Shown: positions 20,875-30,166, numbered from the stretch's first letter. The stretch: 64,000 nucleotides of DNA from Limobrevibacterium gyesilva (GCF_025989185.1 NZ_JAPDNT010000014.1:21370-85369), one strand, 5' to 3'. The notes: a model not told the origin generated them from the letters alone. Made by a program: numbers and translations.

Positions 20875-22110
20875 TCAGCGTCGGGATCGGGCAAGCCAGG
20901 CATAGGCCGCGCCGCCCGCCATCACCACGCAGGTGCCCAGGAACACGGCGCGCATGCCGAAATGCCCGCCGACGAACCCGCCCGCCAGCGGCCCGACCAC
21001 CTGCCCGGCATATTGCGCCGAGGTGGAATAGCCGAGCATGCTGCCGGCGACGCCGTCCGGCACGTTGTGGCGGATGACGCTGGCGATGCAGGGCAGCAGG
21101 CCGCCCAGCGACAGCCCCATCAGGAAGCGCAGCCCGACGAGCTGCCAGCCTTCGGTGACGAAAGCCTGCGGCACCAGCAGCAGGGCCGAGACCAGCAGCC
21201 CGCCGACGATGACGTTCCAGTGCCCGACTCGGTCCGCGAGCCGGCCGAGGCGCGCGGCGGACAGGATGCTCCCGAGCGCCGCGGCCGACATCACCAGGCC
21301 GGACACCAGCGTCACGTGCCCGGCGTCGCGCACCAGTTGCGCGACATAGACGGCGATGATCGGCTCGATCGACATGTTGGCGACCATGAGCAGCAGCCCG
21401 GTGGCCAGCATGGCGAAGACCGGCCGCTTGTCCGGTATCGCCGCCCACCCGCCGCGCGCCCGCGCCTGTTTCGCCCTGGGCGGCCGTGGCGCCTCGCGGA
21501 TCAGAAACAGGGTGGCCAGGAACGCCACGAAGATGATCGCACCGGCCGCGAAGAAGGTCTGGCGAATCCCGATCAGCGGCGGCAGCACGCCGCCGACCAG
21601 CGGGCCGACGAGGTTGCCGGCCATGACGCCGGACGACAGCGTGCCGAGCGCCCAGGCGGTGCGGTCCTTCGGCGTTTGCGTGGCGACGAGCACGGTCGAG
21701 CCCGAAGCGTAGCCGCCGAGCAGCCCGGCCAGCAGCCGCAGCGCCACCAGCTGCCACACGTCCTGCGCCATGCCGATCAGCGACATCGCCACCGCCATGC
21801 CGAGGCTCGCGCGGATCAGCATCAGCTTGCGTCCGTACAGGTCCGCGAGCCGGCCCCACAGCGGTGCCACCAGCCCCGCGGTGAAGAAGGTCGCGCCGAA
21901 AGCCACCCCCGACCACTGCACGATCGCCGCATGGTCCTGCACGCCGAGCTGCTCGACGTAGAGCGGCAGGAACGGCAGCAGCAGCGTCATCGCCACGATC
22001 GTGGTGAACGAGCCGAATACGCAGACGGCGAGGTTGCGCCGCCAGTACTCCGGTTCGGCCGTGGTTTCGGTCCGATCCGGCGGCGCTGCCGGCCGGGCCT
22101 CGTCACGCAT
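20875..22110 (-). CDS. MFS transporter
   Basis: A 411-residue major facilitator with 12 predicted membrane segments in two halves. The loop motif GRLADLYGRK between segments 2 and 3 and its echo GRLADRVGHW in the second half are typical of drug/H+ antiporter-like members. Substrate unknown. The start at 22110 (MRDEARPAAPP) is favoured because the cytosolic N-terminus is then a normal length; an upstream ATG would overlap the DHDPS-like gene. It lies 49 bp downstream of that gene on minus and may share its transcript. Confidence 0.85.
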   Translation of the reverse strand: MRDEARPAAPPDRTETTAEPEYWRRNLAVCVFGSFTTIVAMTLLLPFLPLYVEQLGVQDHAAIVQWSGVAFGATFFTAGLVAPLWGRLADLYGRKLMLIRASLGMAVAMSLIGMAQDVWQLVALRLLAGLLGGYASGSTVLVATQTPKDRTAWALGTLSSGVMAGNLVGPLVGGVLPPLIGIRQTFFAAGAIIFVAFLATLFLIREAPRPPRAKQARARGGWAAIPDKRPVFAMLATGLLLMVANMSIEPIIAVYVAQLVRDAGHVTLVSGLVMSAAALGSILSAARLGRLADRVGHWNVIVGGLLVSALLLVPQAFVTEGWQLVGLRFLMGLSLGGLLPCIASVIRHNVPDGVAGSMLGYSTSAQYAGQVVGPLAGGFVGGHFGMRAVFLGTCVVMAGGAAYAWLARSRR

Positions 22111-22159
22111 GACGGGCCCTGTCCACGATGGCGACGCTGCGCACCGGCGGCCCTTCCCT

Positions 22160-23056
22160 TCAGGCCCCGTATGGCCCCAGCCGCGCGGCGAAGCGGCTGA
22201 TGGCGGCTTCGCCGAATGGGGTGGGGGCCAGGCCGGGAGCACGGTCATGCACCTGCGCGAGGCCCATGCGGGCGGCGACCAGGCGCTTGCCGTAGCAGAT
22301 CAGGTGGTCGATCGACTGCATGACGAACACGATGGCCGGCAGGATCTCGCGATAGAGGCGCTCGGCTTCCGCCGCGTCGCCGCGCCGCATCGCGTCGTAG
22401 ATGCGCACCTGGGCCTCGAAGCAGTCCGGGGCGGGGATCAGCCCGGCGCACCCGGCCCGCAGATTGTCCGGCAGCTCCAGGCCGCCGCGGCCATTGAACA
22501 CGGCCAGCCTGCCTTCGGTTTCCGCCACCACCCGCGCCATCAGGACCGCCGGGCCTTCGCCCTTCAGGACGCGGAAATTGCCGTGCCGGCGGCTGAGCTC
22601 GGCGATGGCGGGCGGGCTCAGGCCGATGCCGAGGAACTCCGGGGCGTTCTGGATGGCCATGGTGACCGGCGAGCGGTCCATGACCCGGCCGAAGAAGCGC
22701 TGCAACGCCGCCTCGGTCATGGCGGGATCGCGGGGCGGCTGCAGGATGGCGAGAGCGGCGCCGTTGGCGGCGGCATGGGCCACCGCCTCGCTCTGCTCCT
22801 CGGGGGTCGCGCCAAAGATGGTCACCGCCAGGGGGATGCGCCCGTCGAGGTCCTCGGCGGCCCACTCGACGACGGCCCGCCGTTCCGCGGTGGAGAGCTT
22901 GGCGACTTCCGTGGCCAGCCCGAGAACGGCCATGCCGCGGCCGCCGCCGGCGACGCAGATTTCGGTCTGGCGGCGCATGGCCGCACGGTCCAGCCGGTCC
23001 TGCGCGGTGAAGAACGCATACAGGATCGGCCAGATGCCTTCGAACGACGTTTCCAT
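22160..23056 (-). CDS. DHDPS/NAL-family aldolase-like protein
   Basis: A 298-residue TIM-barrel protein of the dihydrodipicolinate synthase / N-acetylneuraminate lyase family. The Schiff-base Lys is present in RVLKGEG (about residue 164), but other DapA residues are not: the Tyr of YNVP is replaced (IQNAPEF), and the GTTGE loop reads GLATE. True DHDPS activity is therefore unlikely; it is probably a lyase or hydratase acting on another 2-keto acid. It sits between the MFS gene and divergent pgsA (84 bp from its start), an insertion in an otherwise conserved uvrC-pgsA-moaDE neighbourhood. Confidence 0.8.
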   Translation of the reverse strand: METSFEGIWPILYAFFTAQDRLDRAAMRRQTEICVAGGGRGMAVLGLATEVAKLSTAERRAVVEWAAEDLDGRIPLAVTIFGATPEEQSEAVAHAAANGAALAILQPPRDPAMTEAALQRFFGRVMDRSPVTMAIQNAPEFLGIGLSPPAIAELSRRHGNFRVLKGEGPAVLMARVVAETEGRLAVFNGRGGLELPDNLRAGCAGLIPAPDCFEAQVRIYDAMRRGDAAEAERLYREILPAIVFVMQSIDHLICYGKRLVAARMGLAQVHDRAPGLAPTPFGEAAISRFAARLGPYGA

Positions 23057-23140
23057 CCGGTCGGGGTACGGCAGTTTCTCAGGAATCGTCAATGCGGCAT
23101 GGCTGACCTGGGCGATGTTCTGTCCTAGTGTGTGGGTCCG

Positions 23141-23755
23141 ATGCTGACCGATCTCCCGAACGTCCTCACCTTGTCGCGGATCGCCGCCATCCCGCTGCTG
23201 GTGGCGCTGGTGGCGCTGCGCGAGCCGTGGGGCGACATGGGCGCCTGCGTGGTGTTCTCGGTGGCCGCGATCACCGATTATTTCGACGGCAAGCTGGCGC
23301 GCGACCGGCTGCAGACATCCAATCTCGGCCGCATGCTGGACCCGATCGCGGACAAGCTGCTGGTGGGGGCGGCGCTGATGATGCTGGCCGGGATGAACCG
23401 GCTGAGCACATACGGGTTGTATCCGGCGATCGTCATCATGCTGCGCGAGATCCTGGTCAGCGGCCTGCGCGAGTACCTGGCGGGAATCCCCGTCGGCCTG
23501 CCTGTCACCTGGCTGGCGAAGTGGAAGACCGGCGTGCAGATGGGGGCCCTGGGCACGCTGCTGGCCGGCGACACCGGGGCGGCGGTGGTGCATCTGCAAT
23601 TCCTGCCGGTGGCCGGGATCGGGGAGGCGATGCTGTGGGGCGCCGCCCTGCTGACCCTGGTGACCGGCTGGGACTACCTGACCGTCGGGCTTCGCCACGC
23701 CGCCGCACCGCCGCGGCCGCCGCGCGGCGCCCATACCGGAACCGTACCGGACTGA
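23141..23755 (+). CDS. pgsA: CDP-diacylglycerol-glycerol-3-phosphate 3-phosphatidyltransferase
   Basis: Makes phosphatidylglycerophosphate in the inner membrane, the committed step to phosphatidylglycerol and cardiolipin. It has 204 residues with four or five membrane segments. The CDP-alcohol phosphotransferase signature is spread over ITDYFDGKLARDR and LGRMLDPIADK (D-x2-DG-x2-AR-x8-G-x3-D-x3-D). The N-terminus LTDLPNVLTLSRI is typical. It precedes mobB by 20 bp. Confidence 0.94.
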   Translation: MLTDLPNVLTLSRIAAIPLLVALVALREPWGDMGACVVFSVAAITDYFDGKLARDRLQTSNLGRMLDPIADKLLVGAALMMLAGMNRLSTYGLYPAIVIMLREILVSGLREYLAGIPVGLPVTWLAKWKTGVQMGALGTLLAGDTGAAVVHLQFLPVAGIGEAMLWGAALLTLVTGWDYLTVGLRHAAAPPRPPRGAHTGTVPD

Positions 23756-23775
23756 TCGGAGATGAACGCGCGCCG

Positions 23776-24291
23776 ATGAGAATCCTCGGACTGACGGGCT
23801 GGTCGGGCAGCGGCAAGACGACGCTGCTCACCGCATTGCTGCCGCTGTTCATCGCCCGCGGCTTCAGCGTGTCCACCGTCAAGCACGCGCATCACGGCTT
23901 CGACCTCGACCAGCCCGGCAAGGACAGCTGGCGCCACCGCCAGGCCGGCGCGCGCGAGGTGATGATCGCGAGCGGCGTGCGCTGGGCGCTGATGCACGAG
24001 CTGGACGGCCCCGAGCCGGCCCTGCCCGAGCTGGTGCGGCGGCTGTCGCCGGTGGACCTGGTGCTGGTGGAGGGGTTCAAGGCCAACCCGCACCCGAAGA
24101 TCGAGGTGCACCGCCCCGCGCTGGGCCAGCCGCCGATGTGGCCGGGCCGGTCCGACATCGTCGCCGTGGCCTGCGACGCGGTGCCTGCGGATTGCGACCG
24201 CCCGATACTGCCGCTGAACGATCCGGCGGCGATCGTGGACTGGGTGCATCACTTCGTGCAAACCAATGATGCGGTGCACACTACACCTTGA
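23776..24291 (+). CDS. mobB: molybdopterin-guanine dinucleotide biosynthesis protein MobB
   Basis: A 171-residue P-loop GTPase that assists MobA in attaching GMP to molybdopterin. The Walker A motif is GWSGSGKTTLL at residues 8-18, followed by STVKHAHHGFDLDQPGKDSWRHRQAGA, the family's conserved metal/nucleotide region, and LVLVEGFK (Walker B-like). It sits with moaD and moaE downstream, so the group supplies molybdenum cofactor. mobA is not in the window. Confidence 0.93.
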   Translation: MRILGLTGWSGSGKTTLLTALLPLFIARGFSVSTVKHAHHGFDLDQPGKDSWRHRQAGAREVMIASGVRWALMHELDGPEPALPELVRRLSPVDLVLVEGFKANPHPKIEVHRPALGQPPMWPGRSDIVAVACDAVPADCDRPILPLNDPAAIVDWVHHFVQTNDAVHTTP

Positions 24292-24379
24292 GTGCGGCGC
24301 GGGGCGGGGGCACATTCCCGTCTCTCCCGGCCGGGCCCACCCCGGCACGGCCGGAACGCGCGACAAGGAATTCCCGCTC

Positions 24380-24991
24380 ATGCGGCGCATGGCCCTGCTT
24401 GGCTCGATCCTCCTGCTTTCCGCTTGCGAATCCCCGAGCAGCTACGTGGGCAACCCGCTCTCCGGCTTCGGCGGTTTCGTCAGCAACACCACCAGCCTCA
24501 GGCTGAACCCGAACGGCCCCACCGGCCCCAGCGACAACATGCGGCGGGTCCGCGGCGAGGAATTCACGACCGAACCGCTGCTGCCCGAGGCCGGCAATAT
24601 CTGGCCCGGCCCGCCGCCGCCGGAGCCGACCCTGATGGACCTGCAGCGCCAGCAGATGGAGCCGCTGCCGCCCGTCACGCCACCAGAGCAGCCTCGCCCG
24701 GCCCCGCCGCGCGGCAGTTCCACGCCGCCTGTGCCGGTGACGCCGACGCCGCTGCCCGGCGTGCCGGGCGCCGCGGTGCCCCCGCGGGCGCCCGCAGCCC
24801 CCGTGGCCGTGGCGCCGGGCGGGGTGGTGCAGACGCCGCAGGGCCCGGCGACGATCAGGAACAGCCCCAACGGCGTGCAGACCTACACGCTTCCGAGCGG
24901 TGTCACCGGACGCGCCATCAACAACGGCAACGGCACCATGACGCTGATCGGGCCCGACGGCAGCGTCCAGTCCGTCCCGGTCCCGCGATGA
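24380..24991 (+). CDS. proline-rich lipoprotein, unknown
   Basis: A 203-residue predicted lipoprotein. The signal peptide ends in a lipobox (LLLSAC, Cys16), followed by a Gly/Ser/Asn stretch, a long Pro/Ala-rich middle (about 75-150), and a small conserved-looking C-terminal domain with TIRNSPNGVQTYTLPSG and TGRAINNGNGTMTLIGPDG. The ribosome site is AAGGA. Its end overlaps moaD by four bases (ATGA), so it is translated with the molybdenum cofactor genes, though nothing in it suggests a cofactor role. No known function. Confidence 0.75.
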   Translation: MRRMALLGSILLLSACESPSSYVGNPLSGFGGFVSNTTSLRLNPNGPTGPSDNMRRVRGEEFTTEPLLPEAGNIWPGPPPPEPTLMDLQRQQMEPLPPVTPPEQPRPAPPRGSSTPPVPVTPTPLPGVPGAAVPPRAPAAPVAVAPGGVVQTPQGPATIRNSPNGVQTYTLPSGVTGRAINNGNGTMTLIGPDGSVQSVPVPR

Positions 24992-25269
24992 CCGGCACCG
25001 TCGCCACCGCCGGCACGCTGCGCATCCTGTATTTCGCCTGGCTGCGCGAGCGCGTGGGCACCAGCGAGGAAACCGTGGCGCTGCCGGCGACGGTGACGAC
25101 CGTGGGAGAGCTGATGGCGTGGCTGCAGACGCGCGGCCCCGGCCACGCCGCCGCCTTCGCCGCCGGCGGCACGGTGCGTTGCGCGGTGAACCAGGATTTC
25201 GCCCACGCCGACGCGGCGGTGCGGCCGGGTGACGAGGTCGCGTTCTTCCCGCCCGTCACCGGGGGATGA
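24988..25269 (+). CDS. moaD: molybdopterin synthase small subunit
   Basis: The ubiquitin-like sulfur carrier that donates sulfur to precursor Z. It has 93 residues and ends in the required Gly-Gly (PPVTGG). The beta-grasp core begins LRILYFAWLRERVG. It overlaps the lipoprotein gene by four bases and ends one base before the ATG of moaE. Confidence 0.94.
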   Translation: MTGTVATAGTLRILYFAWLRERVGTSEETVALPATVTTVGELMAWLQTRGPGHAAAFAAGGTVRCAVNQDFAHADAAVRPGDEVAFFPPVTGG

Positions 25270-25270
25270 G

Positions 25271-25738
25271 ATGGCCGGCATTCGCGTCCAGGCGGAGGAT
25301 TTCGATGTCGGCGCCGAGATCGCGGCACTGACCGCCGGGCGCGTGGACATCGGCGGCATCGGCTGCTTCGTCGGCACGGTCCGGGACCACGGCGCCGGGC
25401 GGCGGATCACCGCCATGACGCTGGAGCACTATCCCGGCATGACCGAGCAGGCGATGGCGCGCATCGCCGCCGAGGCGGAGGCGCGCTGGCCGCTGCAAGG
25501 CTGCACCCTGATCCACCGGGTCGGCCGGCTGGAGCCGGGGGCGAACATCGTGCTGGTGCTAACGGCCTCGCCGCACCGGCACGCGGCCCTGGACGCGACC
25601 GCCTTCCTGATCGACTGGCTGAAGACCAAGGCGCCGTTCTGGAAGAAGGAATGCTTCGCCGACGGCAGCGAGGCCTGGGTCGATGCGCGCGAGGCGGACG
25701 ACCAGGCAGCGGCGCGCTGGGCCGCCACGGCGCCCTGA
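25271..25738 (+). CDS. moaE: molybdopterin synthase large subunit
   Basis: The catalytic subunit of molybdopterin synthase, 155 residues. Conserved stretches are GCFVGTVRDH, LEHYPGMTE, IHRVGRLEPG and the active-site LKTKAPFWKKE with its Lys residues. It is the last gene of the mobB-lipoprotein-moaD-moaE run. Confidence 0.95.
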   Translation: MAGIRVQAEDFDVGAEIAALTAGRVDIGGIGCFVGTVRDHGAGRRITAMTLEHYPGMTEQAMARIAAEAEARWPLQGCTLIHRVGRLEPGANIVLVLTASPHRHAALDATAFLIDWLKTKAPFWKKECFADGSEAWVDAREADDQAAARWAATAP

Positions 25739-25799
25739 TCTTGGCGGATCGTTTACCAATCCTTGCGACCCTGGACGGGACACAAAAGGTGCCCGCCCC

Positions 25800-27713
25800 A
25801 TGTCGCATGCCGAATCGCTCGCCGAGCCCGACGCCGCCCCCACGCTCGTAGACCGGCTGGTCGCCGCCCTCGCGGCGCATCGGGCAGGGCGGATCGCCGA
25901 GGCCGGGGCCGGCTATCGCGGCGTGCTGGACGACGACCCTGCCCAACCGGTGGCGTTGCACCTGCTGGGCGTGCTGACGCTCGCCACCGGCCGCGCCGCC
26001 GAGGCGGTGGAGCTGCTGCGGCGGGCGATGGTCGAGCGTTCCAACAACGAAGAGACCAGGCTGGCCTTGGCCAATGCCCTGGCGGCCCTGGGCAGGCATG
26101 ACGAGGCGATCGGCCTGTACCGCGCCTTGCTGGCCGACCGGCCCGGCAATCATGCCGCCATGGTCAACCTTGCCAACGCGTTGCGCGACGCCGGCCATGC
26201 CAAGGAGGCGATTGCCATCTGCCGCCAGGCGCTGGCCACATCGCCGCGGCTGGTTCCGGCGCATGTCACGCTGGGCAGTGCCATGCTGGCCGCCGGCCAG
26301 GTCGTCCCCGCCATCGGCGCCTATCGCACGGCGGTGACGTTGCAGCCCGATTTCGCCCCGGCGCAGATCGGCTTCGCCCTGGCGCTGCTGCGCGACAACC
26401 GGGTGATCGACGCGCTGGCCGCCGCCTCGCGCGCCGTGGAATTGCAGCCCGGACTCGCGGAAGCCTGGTTTGTGCGAGGGGCGGTGGAGCGGGCGATGCG
26501 CCGGTTCGAGCCGGCGGTGGCCTCGCTGCGCCGCGCCATCGCCGCCGACCCCGGGCACGCACGCGCGCATCTGACGCTGGGCAACGCCCTGCTCGACCGC
26601 GACGATGCCGCCGCCGCGGAGACGCATCTGCGCGCGGCGGTGGCGCTGGCACCCGAGTTGCCGGAGGCCCATGCCAGCCTCGGCTTCCTGCTGGCCGGCG
26701 CCGGCCGGCTGGACGAGGCCGTCGCTGCGTGCGACGCGGCCATCCGGCTGCGCCCGGAGTTCGCCCACGCCCACTGGAACCGCGGCTGTGCCCATCTGCT
26801 GGCCGGCGATTTCGCACCGGGGTGGGAGGATTTCGAGTGGCGCAAGCGACACGACGCCTTCGGCCACGACTTCCCTGCATTGCCCGGCCGCGAATGGGAC
26901 GGCGGGCCGCTCGAAGGCCGCCGGCTGCTGGTCCGCGCCGAACAGGGGCTTGGCGACGCCATCCAGTTCGCCCGCTATCTGCCGCTGCTGGCCGCGCAAG
27001 GGGCGGTCGTGCTGCTGGCCTGCGCACCGCCGCTGATCGCGCTGCTGCAGACCTTGCCCGGCGTGGCCGCCGTGGTCGCCAAGGACGCGGCGCTGCCGCC
27101 CTACGACCTGTGGGTCGACCAGATGAGCTTGCCGCGCCTCATCGGGACACGCCTGGACTCGGTTCCGGCGCCGCAGGGCTATCTGGCGGCCGCCCCCGAA
27201 CGGATCGCCGCCTGGGAGCCGATGCGGCCGCATCGTCCCCTGGTCGGGCTGGTCTGGGCCGGCAATCCCGCCCATGCCAACGACGCGCGCCGCTCCATGC
27301 CGACCGAGGCGCTGGCGCCGATCGTCGCGGTGCCGGGCATCGACTGGATGAACCTGCAGATCGGCGGCCGCGGCGTGGAACTGGCGATCCGCCACCGCCT
27401 GCCCACCCCGCCGCCGGGCCTGACCGATCTGGCCGAGACGGCGGCGCTGGTGACGACGCTGGATCTGGTGATCGCCGTGGATACCGCGGTCGCGCATCTG
27501 GCCGGCGCCCTGGGCAAGCCGGTATGGATCATGCTGCCCTTCGCGCCGGATTGGCGCTGGATGACCGGGCGCAGCGATTCGCCCTGGTACGCCAGCGCGC
27601 GGCTGTTCCGCCAGGATCGGCCCGGCGACTGGGCCGGCGTCACGGCTCGGGTCGCCACCGCCCTGACCGGGCGTTACGGCCCGCGCAGCGGCGCGGATCC
27701 GCTCATCCCTTAG
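25800..27713 (+). CDS. TPR protein with C-terminal glycosyltransferase-like domain
   Basis: A 637-residue protein. Residues about 15-360 form nine or ten tetratricopeptide repeats (periodic A-x-x-L-G-x-x-D-E-A). The rest is a GT-B-like domain resembling glycosyltransferase family 9 / O-GlcNAc-transferase-like bacterial proteins: LLVRAEQGLGDAIQFARYLP, then VGLVWAGNPAHANDARRS and VIAVDTAVAHLAGALGKPVWIMLP, which is the nucleotide-sugar site pattern. These proteins may glycosylate proteins or surface structures; the acceptor is unknown. It is preceded by a 61-bp gap and followed by the membrane protein gene after 94 bp, possibly one unit. Confidence 0.85.
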   Translation: MSHAESLAEPDAAPTLVDRLVAALAAHRAGRIAEAGAGYRGVLDDDPAQPVALHLLGVLTLATGRAAEAVELLRRAMVERSNNEETRLALANALAALGRHDEAIGLYRALLADRPGNHAAMVNLANALRDAGHAKEAIAICRQALATSPRLVPAHVTLGSAMLAAGQVVPAIGAYRTAVTLQPDFAPAQIGFALALLRDNRVIDALAAASRAVELQPGLAEAWFVRGAVERAMRRFEPAVASLRRAIAADPGHARAHLTLGNALLDRDDAAAAETHLRAAVALAPELPEAHASLGFLLAGAGRLDEAVAACDAAIRLRPEFAHAHWNRGCAHLLAGDFAPGWEDFEWRKRHDAFGHDFPALPGREWDGGPLEGRRLLVRAEQGLGDAIQFARYLPLLAAQGAVVLLACAPPLIALLQTLPGVAAVVAKDAALPPYDLWVDQMSLPRLIGTRLDSVPAPQGYLAAAPERIAAWEPMRPHRPLVGLVWAGNPAHANDARRSMPTEALAPIVAVPGIDWMNLQIGGRGVELAIRHRLPTPPPGLTDLAETAALVTTLDLVIAVDTAVAHLAGALGKPVWIMLPFAPDWRWMTGRSDSPWYASARLFRQDRPGDWAGVTARVATALTGRYGPRSGADPLIP

Positions 27714-27807
27714 GCACGGCAGCGACACCGGGCCACAGTGATGGCATAGAACAGCCAGGGCGGGCAGAGGCTGTCGACCATGGTGCAGGCGATGAGGGTG
27801 GCGCGCA

Positions 27808-29169
27808 GTGTCGGTCCTGGCCGCTGAACCTGCCGGCGGGAGACGGCGCGTCCCGCAGGACCATCCGCTGACGGGAACCCTCGCGGTCCTGGCCATTCTG
27901 GCCGGCGCCGTGCTGCTGGTGTGGCCGGCGTTGGCGAACGGCTACCCGATCCTGTTCAGCGACACGCATGCCTTCCTGGTGCAGGCCAGCCAGCCGCGCA
28001 TGGTCTGGGACAAGCCGTGGATCTACGGACCGTTCCTGCTGGCGCTGCACGGCCGCACCACGCTGTGGCTGCCATTGGCGGCCCAGGGGCTGCTGCTGTC
28101 GCATCTGCTGTGGCTCACCGCTCGCGCACTGGGCGTTGCCACGGCCGCACGGCATGTGGCGCTATGCCTGCTGCTCGCCGCCGGGTCGGCGGCGCCATGG
28201 TTCGCGGCGTTGTTGATGCCGGACATCCTGGCGCCCGTCACCGTCCTGTGCCTGTTCCTGCTGGCCTTCGGCGACCGGCTGCGGGGGTGGGAACGCGGCT
28301 GGGCCGGCGGGCTTGCCGCCTTCGCCATCGCGGCACATCTGTCGCACCTGGTCATCGCCGCCGTCTGCGTGGCGGTGGTGGCGCTGCTGCGGTGGCGCCG
28401 CGTGATGGCGGCCGCGGCCCCGCTGCTGGCGGCGCTGGCGCTGCTGCTGCTGACCAATCTCGTGGGCTACGGCAGGTTCGCCGTCTCCCCCTACGGTGCG
28501 GTGTTCGCGCTGGCGAAGATGGCCTCGGACGGCACCGCGCGCGCGGTGATCGACCGCGCCTGCCCGCAGGCCGGCTGGTACATGTGCGGCTGGGCCGGGC
28601 GCCTGCCTGCCGACAGCGACGATTTCCTCTGGGACGGGAACGGCCCGGTCTGGTCCAGCCCCGGCGGCCCGATCGGACTGGCCCCGGAGGCAGCCCGCAT
28701 CGTCCGCCGCACCGTCGCCGAGGAGCCCGGCGGCGTGGCGCTGAGCGCCCTGCGCAACATGCGGCACCAGCTCGCGCGGGTCAGGCTCGGCGACACGCTC
28801 GGGCCGGACTGGCTGGAGCAGTCGGTGACCGGCAGCCTGCGGGCCTATTTTCCGGCGGCGGAACAGGCGCGGTTCGCCGCCTCACGCCAGGCGCACGGCG
28901 CGCTGGCCGCCGTCGCCGCACCGTTCAACGCCGTGCACGCGGCGCTGCTGGCGCTGGGCGCGGCGATGACCGTGGTGATGCTCGCGGTCCGGCGCCGCGA
29001 CCCGGTGTGGACCGGGCTCGCGGCACTGGTATTGGCCGGCGTGCTGGCAAACGCACTCGTCACCGGGGCGCTGTCGCATGTGCACGACCGCTACCAGGCC
29101 CGGATCGCCTGGCTGGTGCTGCTGCCGCCGGCGTTTGCCGCCCTCTCCTCACGGCAGAGGGCGGCGTAG
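27808..29169 (+). CDS. polytopic membrane protein, unknown
   Basis: A 453-residue inner-membrane protein starting with GTG. It has about ten hydrophobic segments, most in residues 20-235 and 355-450, separated by a hydrophilic, probably periplasmic, region (about 245-350) with two Cys (CPQAGWYMCGW). The layout (many segments with a large periplasmic loop) resembles GT-C type glycosyltransferases, and the TPR-glycosyltransferase gene is directly upstream, but I see no definitive motif. I cannot assign a function. It meets ilvE tail to tail with two bases between. Confidence 0.6.
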   Translation: MSVLAAEPAGGRRRVPQDHPLTGTLAVLAILAGAVLLVWPALANGYPILFSDTHAFLVQASQPRMVWDKPWIYGPFLLALHGRTTLWLPLAAQGLLLSHLLWLTARALGVATAARHVALCLLLAAGSAAPWFAALLMPDILAPVTVLCLFLLAFGDRLRGWERGWAGGLAAFAIAAHLSHLVIAAVCVAVVALLRWRRVMAAAAPLLAALALLLLTNLVGYGRFAVSPYGAVFALAKMASDGTARAVIDRACPQAGWYMCGWAGRLPADSDDFLWDGNGPVWSSPGGPIGLAPEAARIVRRTVAEEPGGVALSALRNMRHQLARVRLGDTLGPDWLEQSVTGSLRAYFPAAEQARFAASRQAHGALAAVAAPFNAVHAALLALGAAMTVVMLAVRRRDPVWTGLAALVLAGVLANALVTGALSHVHDRYQARIAWLVLLPPAFAALSSRQRAA

Positions 29170-29171
29170 GT

Positions 29172-30074
29172 TCAGATCGGCGCCAGCGCCTCGACTTCGG
29201 CCGGGCCCATCCGCACCAGCTTCTCGTAGTCGTTCAGCAGCGTCTCGGTGACGCGGCCCGGGGTGTAGTTCAGCTCCCCGATCTGGCGCACCGGCGTCAC
29301 CTCCGCGGCCGTGCCGGCGAGGAACACCTCGCTCGCCTTCGGCAGCTCCGCCGGCATGATCACACGCTGCACCACCTTCATCTGGTGGCGCCGGGCGATC
29401 GACATCACCGTGCGCCGCGTGATCCCGTCGAGGAAGCAGTCCGGCGTCGGCGTATGCAGCTCGCCGTCCATGACGAAGAAGATGTTGGCGCCGGAGGCCT
29501 CAGCCACCTGGCCGCGCCAGTCCAGCATCAGCGCGTCGTTGAAGCCCTTGGCCTCGGCCGCATGCTTGGCCAGCGTGCCGATCATGTACAGGCCGGCCGC
29601 CTTCGACGCAGTCGGCGCCGTTTCCGGATGCGGCCGCTTCCAGCTCGCGATGTCCAGCCGAACGCCCTTCATGCGGTCGGCGCCGAACAGGTTCGGCCAG
29701 GCCCAGGTGGCGATCGCAAGATGAATTTTGGTCTGCTGTGCGGAGACGGAAAGCTGCTCGGCGCCACGCCAGGCGATCGGGCGCACATAGGCGTCGGTCA
29801 GGCCGTTGGCCTGCACCACCTGGATGCAGGCGGCGTCGATCTCGTCGGCGGTGAAGGGAATCTCGAAGCCGAGGATGCGGCCCGAGACGAGCAGGCGCTC
29901 GGTATGCGCACGCAGCTTGAAGATGTTGCCGCTATAGACTCTCTCGCCTTCGAACACGCCGCTGGCATAGTGCAGGCCGTGCGAAAGGACGTGCAGCTTG
30001 GCCTCCCGCCAGGGAACCATAACGCCGTCGTACCAGATCTGGCCGTCGCGGTCGTCGAAAGGAACAAGCGTCAT
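29172..30074 (-). CDS. ilvE: branched-chain amino acid aminotransferase
   Basis: A PLP enzyme that transfers the amino group between glutamate and branched-chain keto acids. It has 300 residues. The PLP Lys is in PTASKAAGLY (Lys158), with the fold-IV signature EASGANIFFV and the phosphate-binding GTAAEVTPV. The start at 30074 has a GAGGAA site. It diverges from the MarR/response-regulator/kinase operon, with which alphaproteobacteria often keep it next door. Confidence 0.95.
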   Translation of the reverse strand: MTLVPFDDRDGQIWYDGVMVPWREAKLHVLSHGLHYASGVFEGERVYSGNIFKLRAHTERLLVSGRILGFEIPFTADEIDAACIQVVQANGLTDAYVRPIAWRGAEQLSVSAQQTKIHLAIATWAWPNLFGADRMKGVRLDIASWKRPHPETAPTASKAAGLYMIGTLAKHAAEAKGFNDALMLDWRGQVAEASGANIFFVMDGELHTPTPDCFLDGITRRTVMSIARRHQMKVVQRVIMPAELPKASEVFLAGTAAEVTPVRQIGELNYTPGRVTETLLNDYEKLVRMGPAEVEALAPI

Positions 30075-30094
30075 GATAGGCGTTCCTCGCAATA

Positions 30095-30124
30095 TTGTTG
30101 CTCTACAAGGCCGAATGCTATAAT
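30095..30124 (+). promoter_or_regulatory. sigma70-type promoter for the marR operon
   Basis: TTGTTG at 30095-30100 and a perfect TATAAT at 30119-30124 with an 18-base spacer. Transcription would start near 30131, about 36 bases before the marR start. The repeat AATGCTATAATGCT overlaps the -10 and could be part of an operator for MarR itself. Confidence 0.6.
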
Positions 30125-30166
30125 GCTCATGCGTCTACGTCAACGAACCTGCCGTAATCACGTGGA

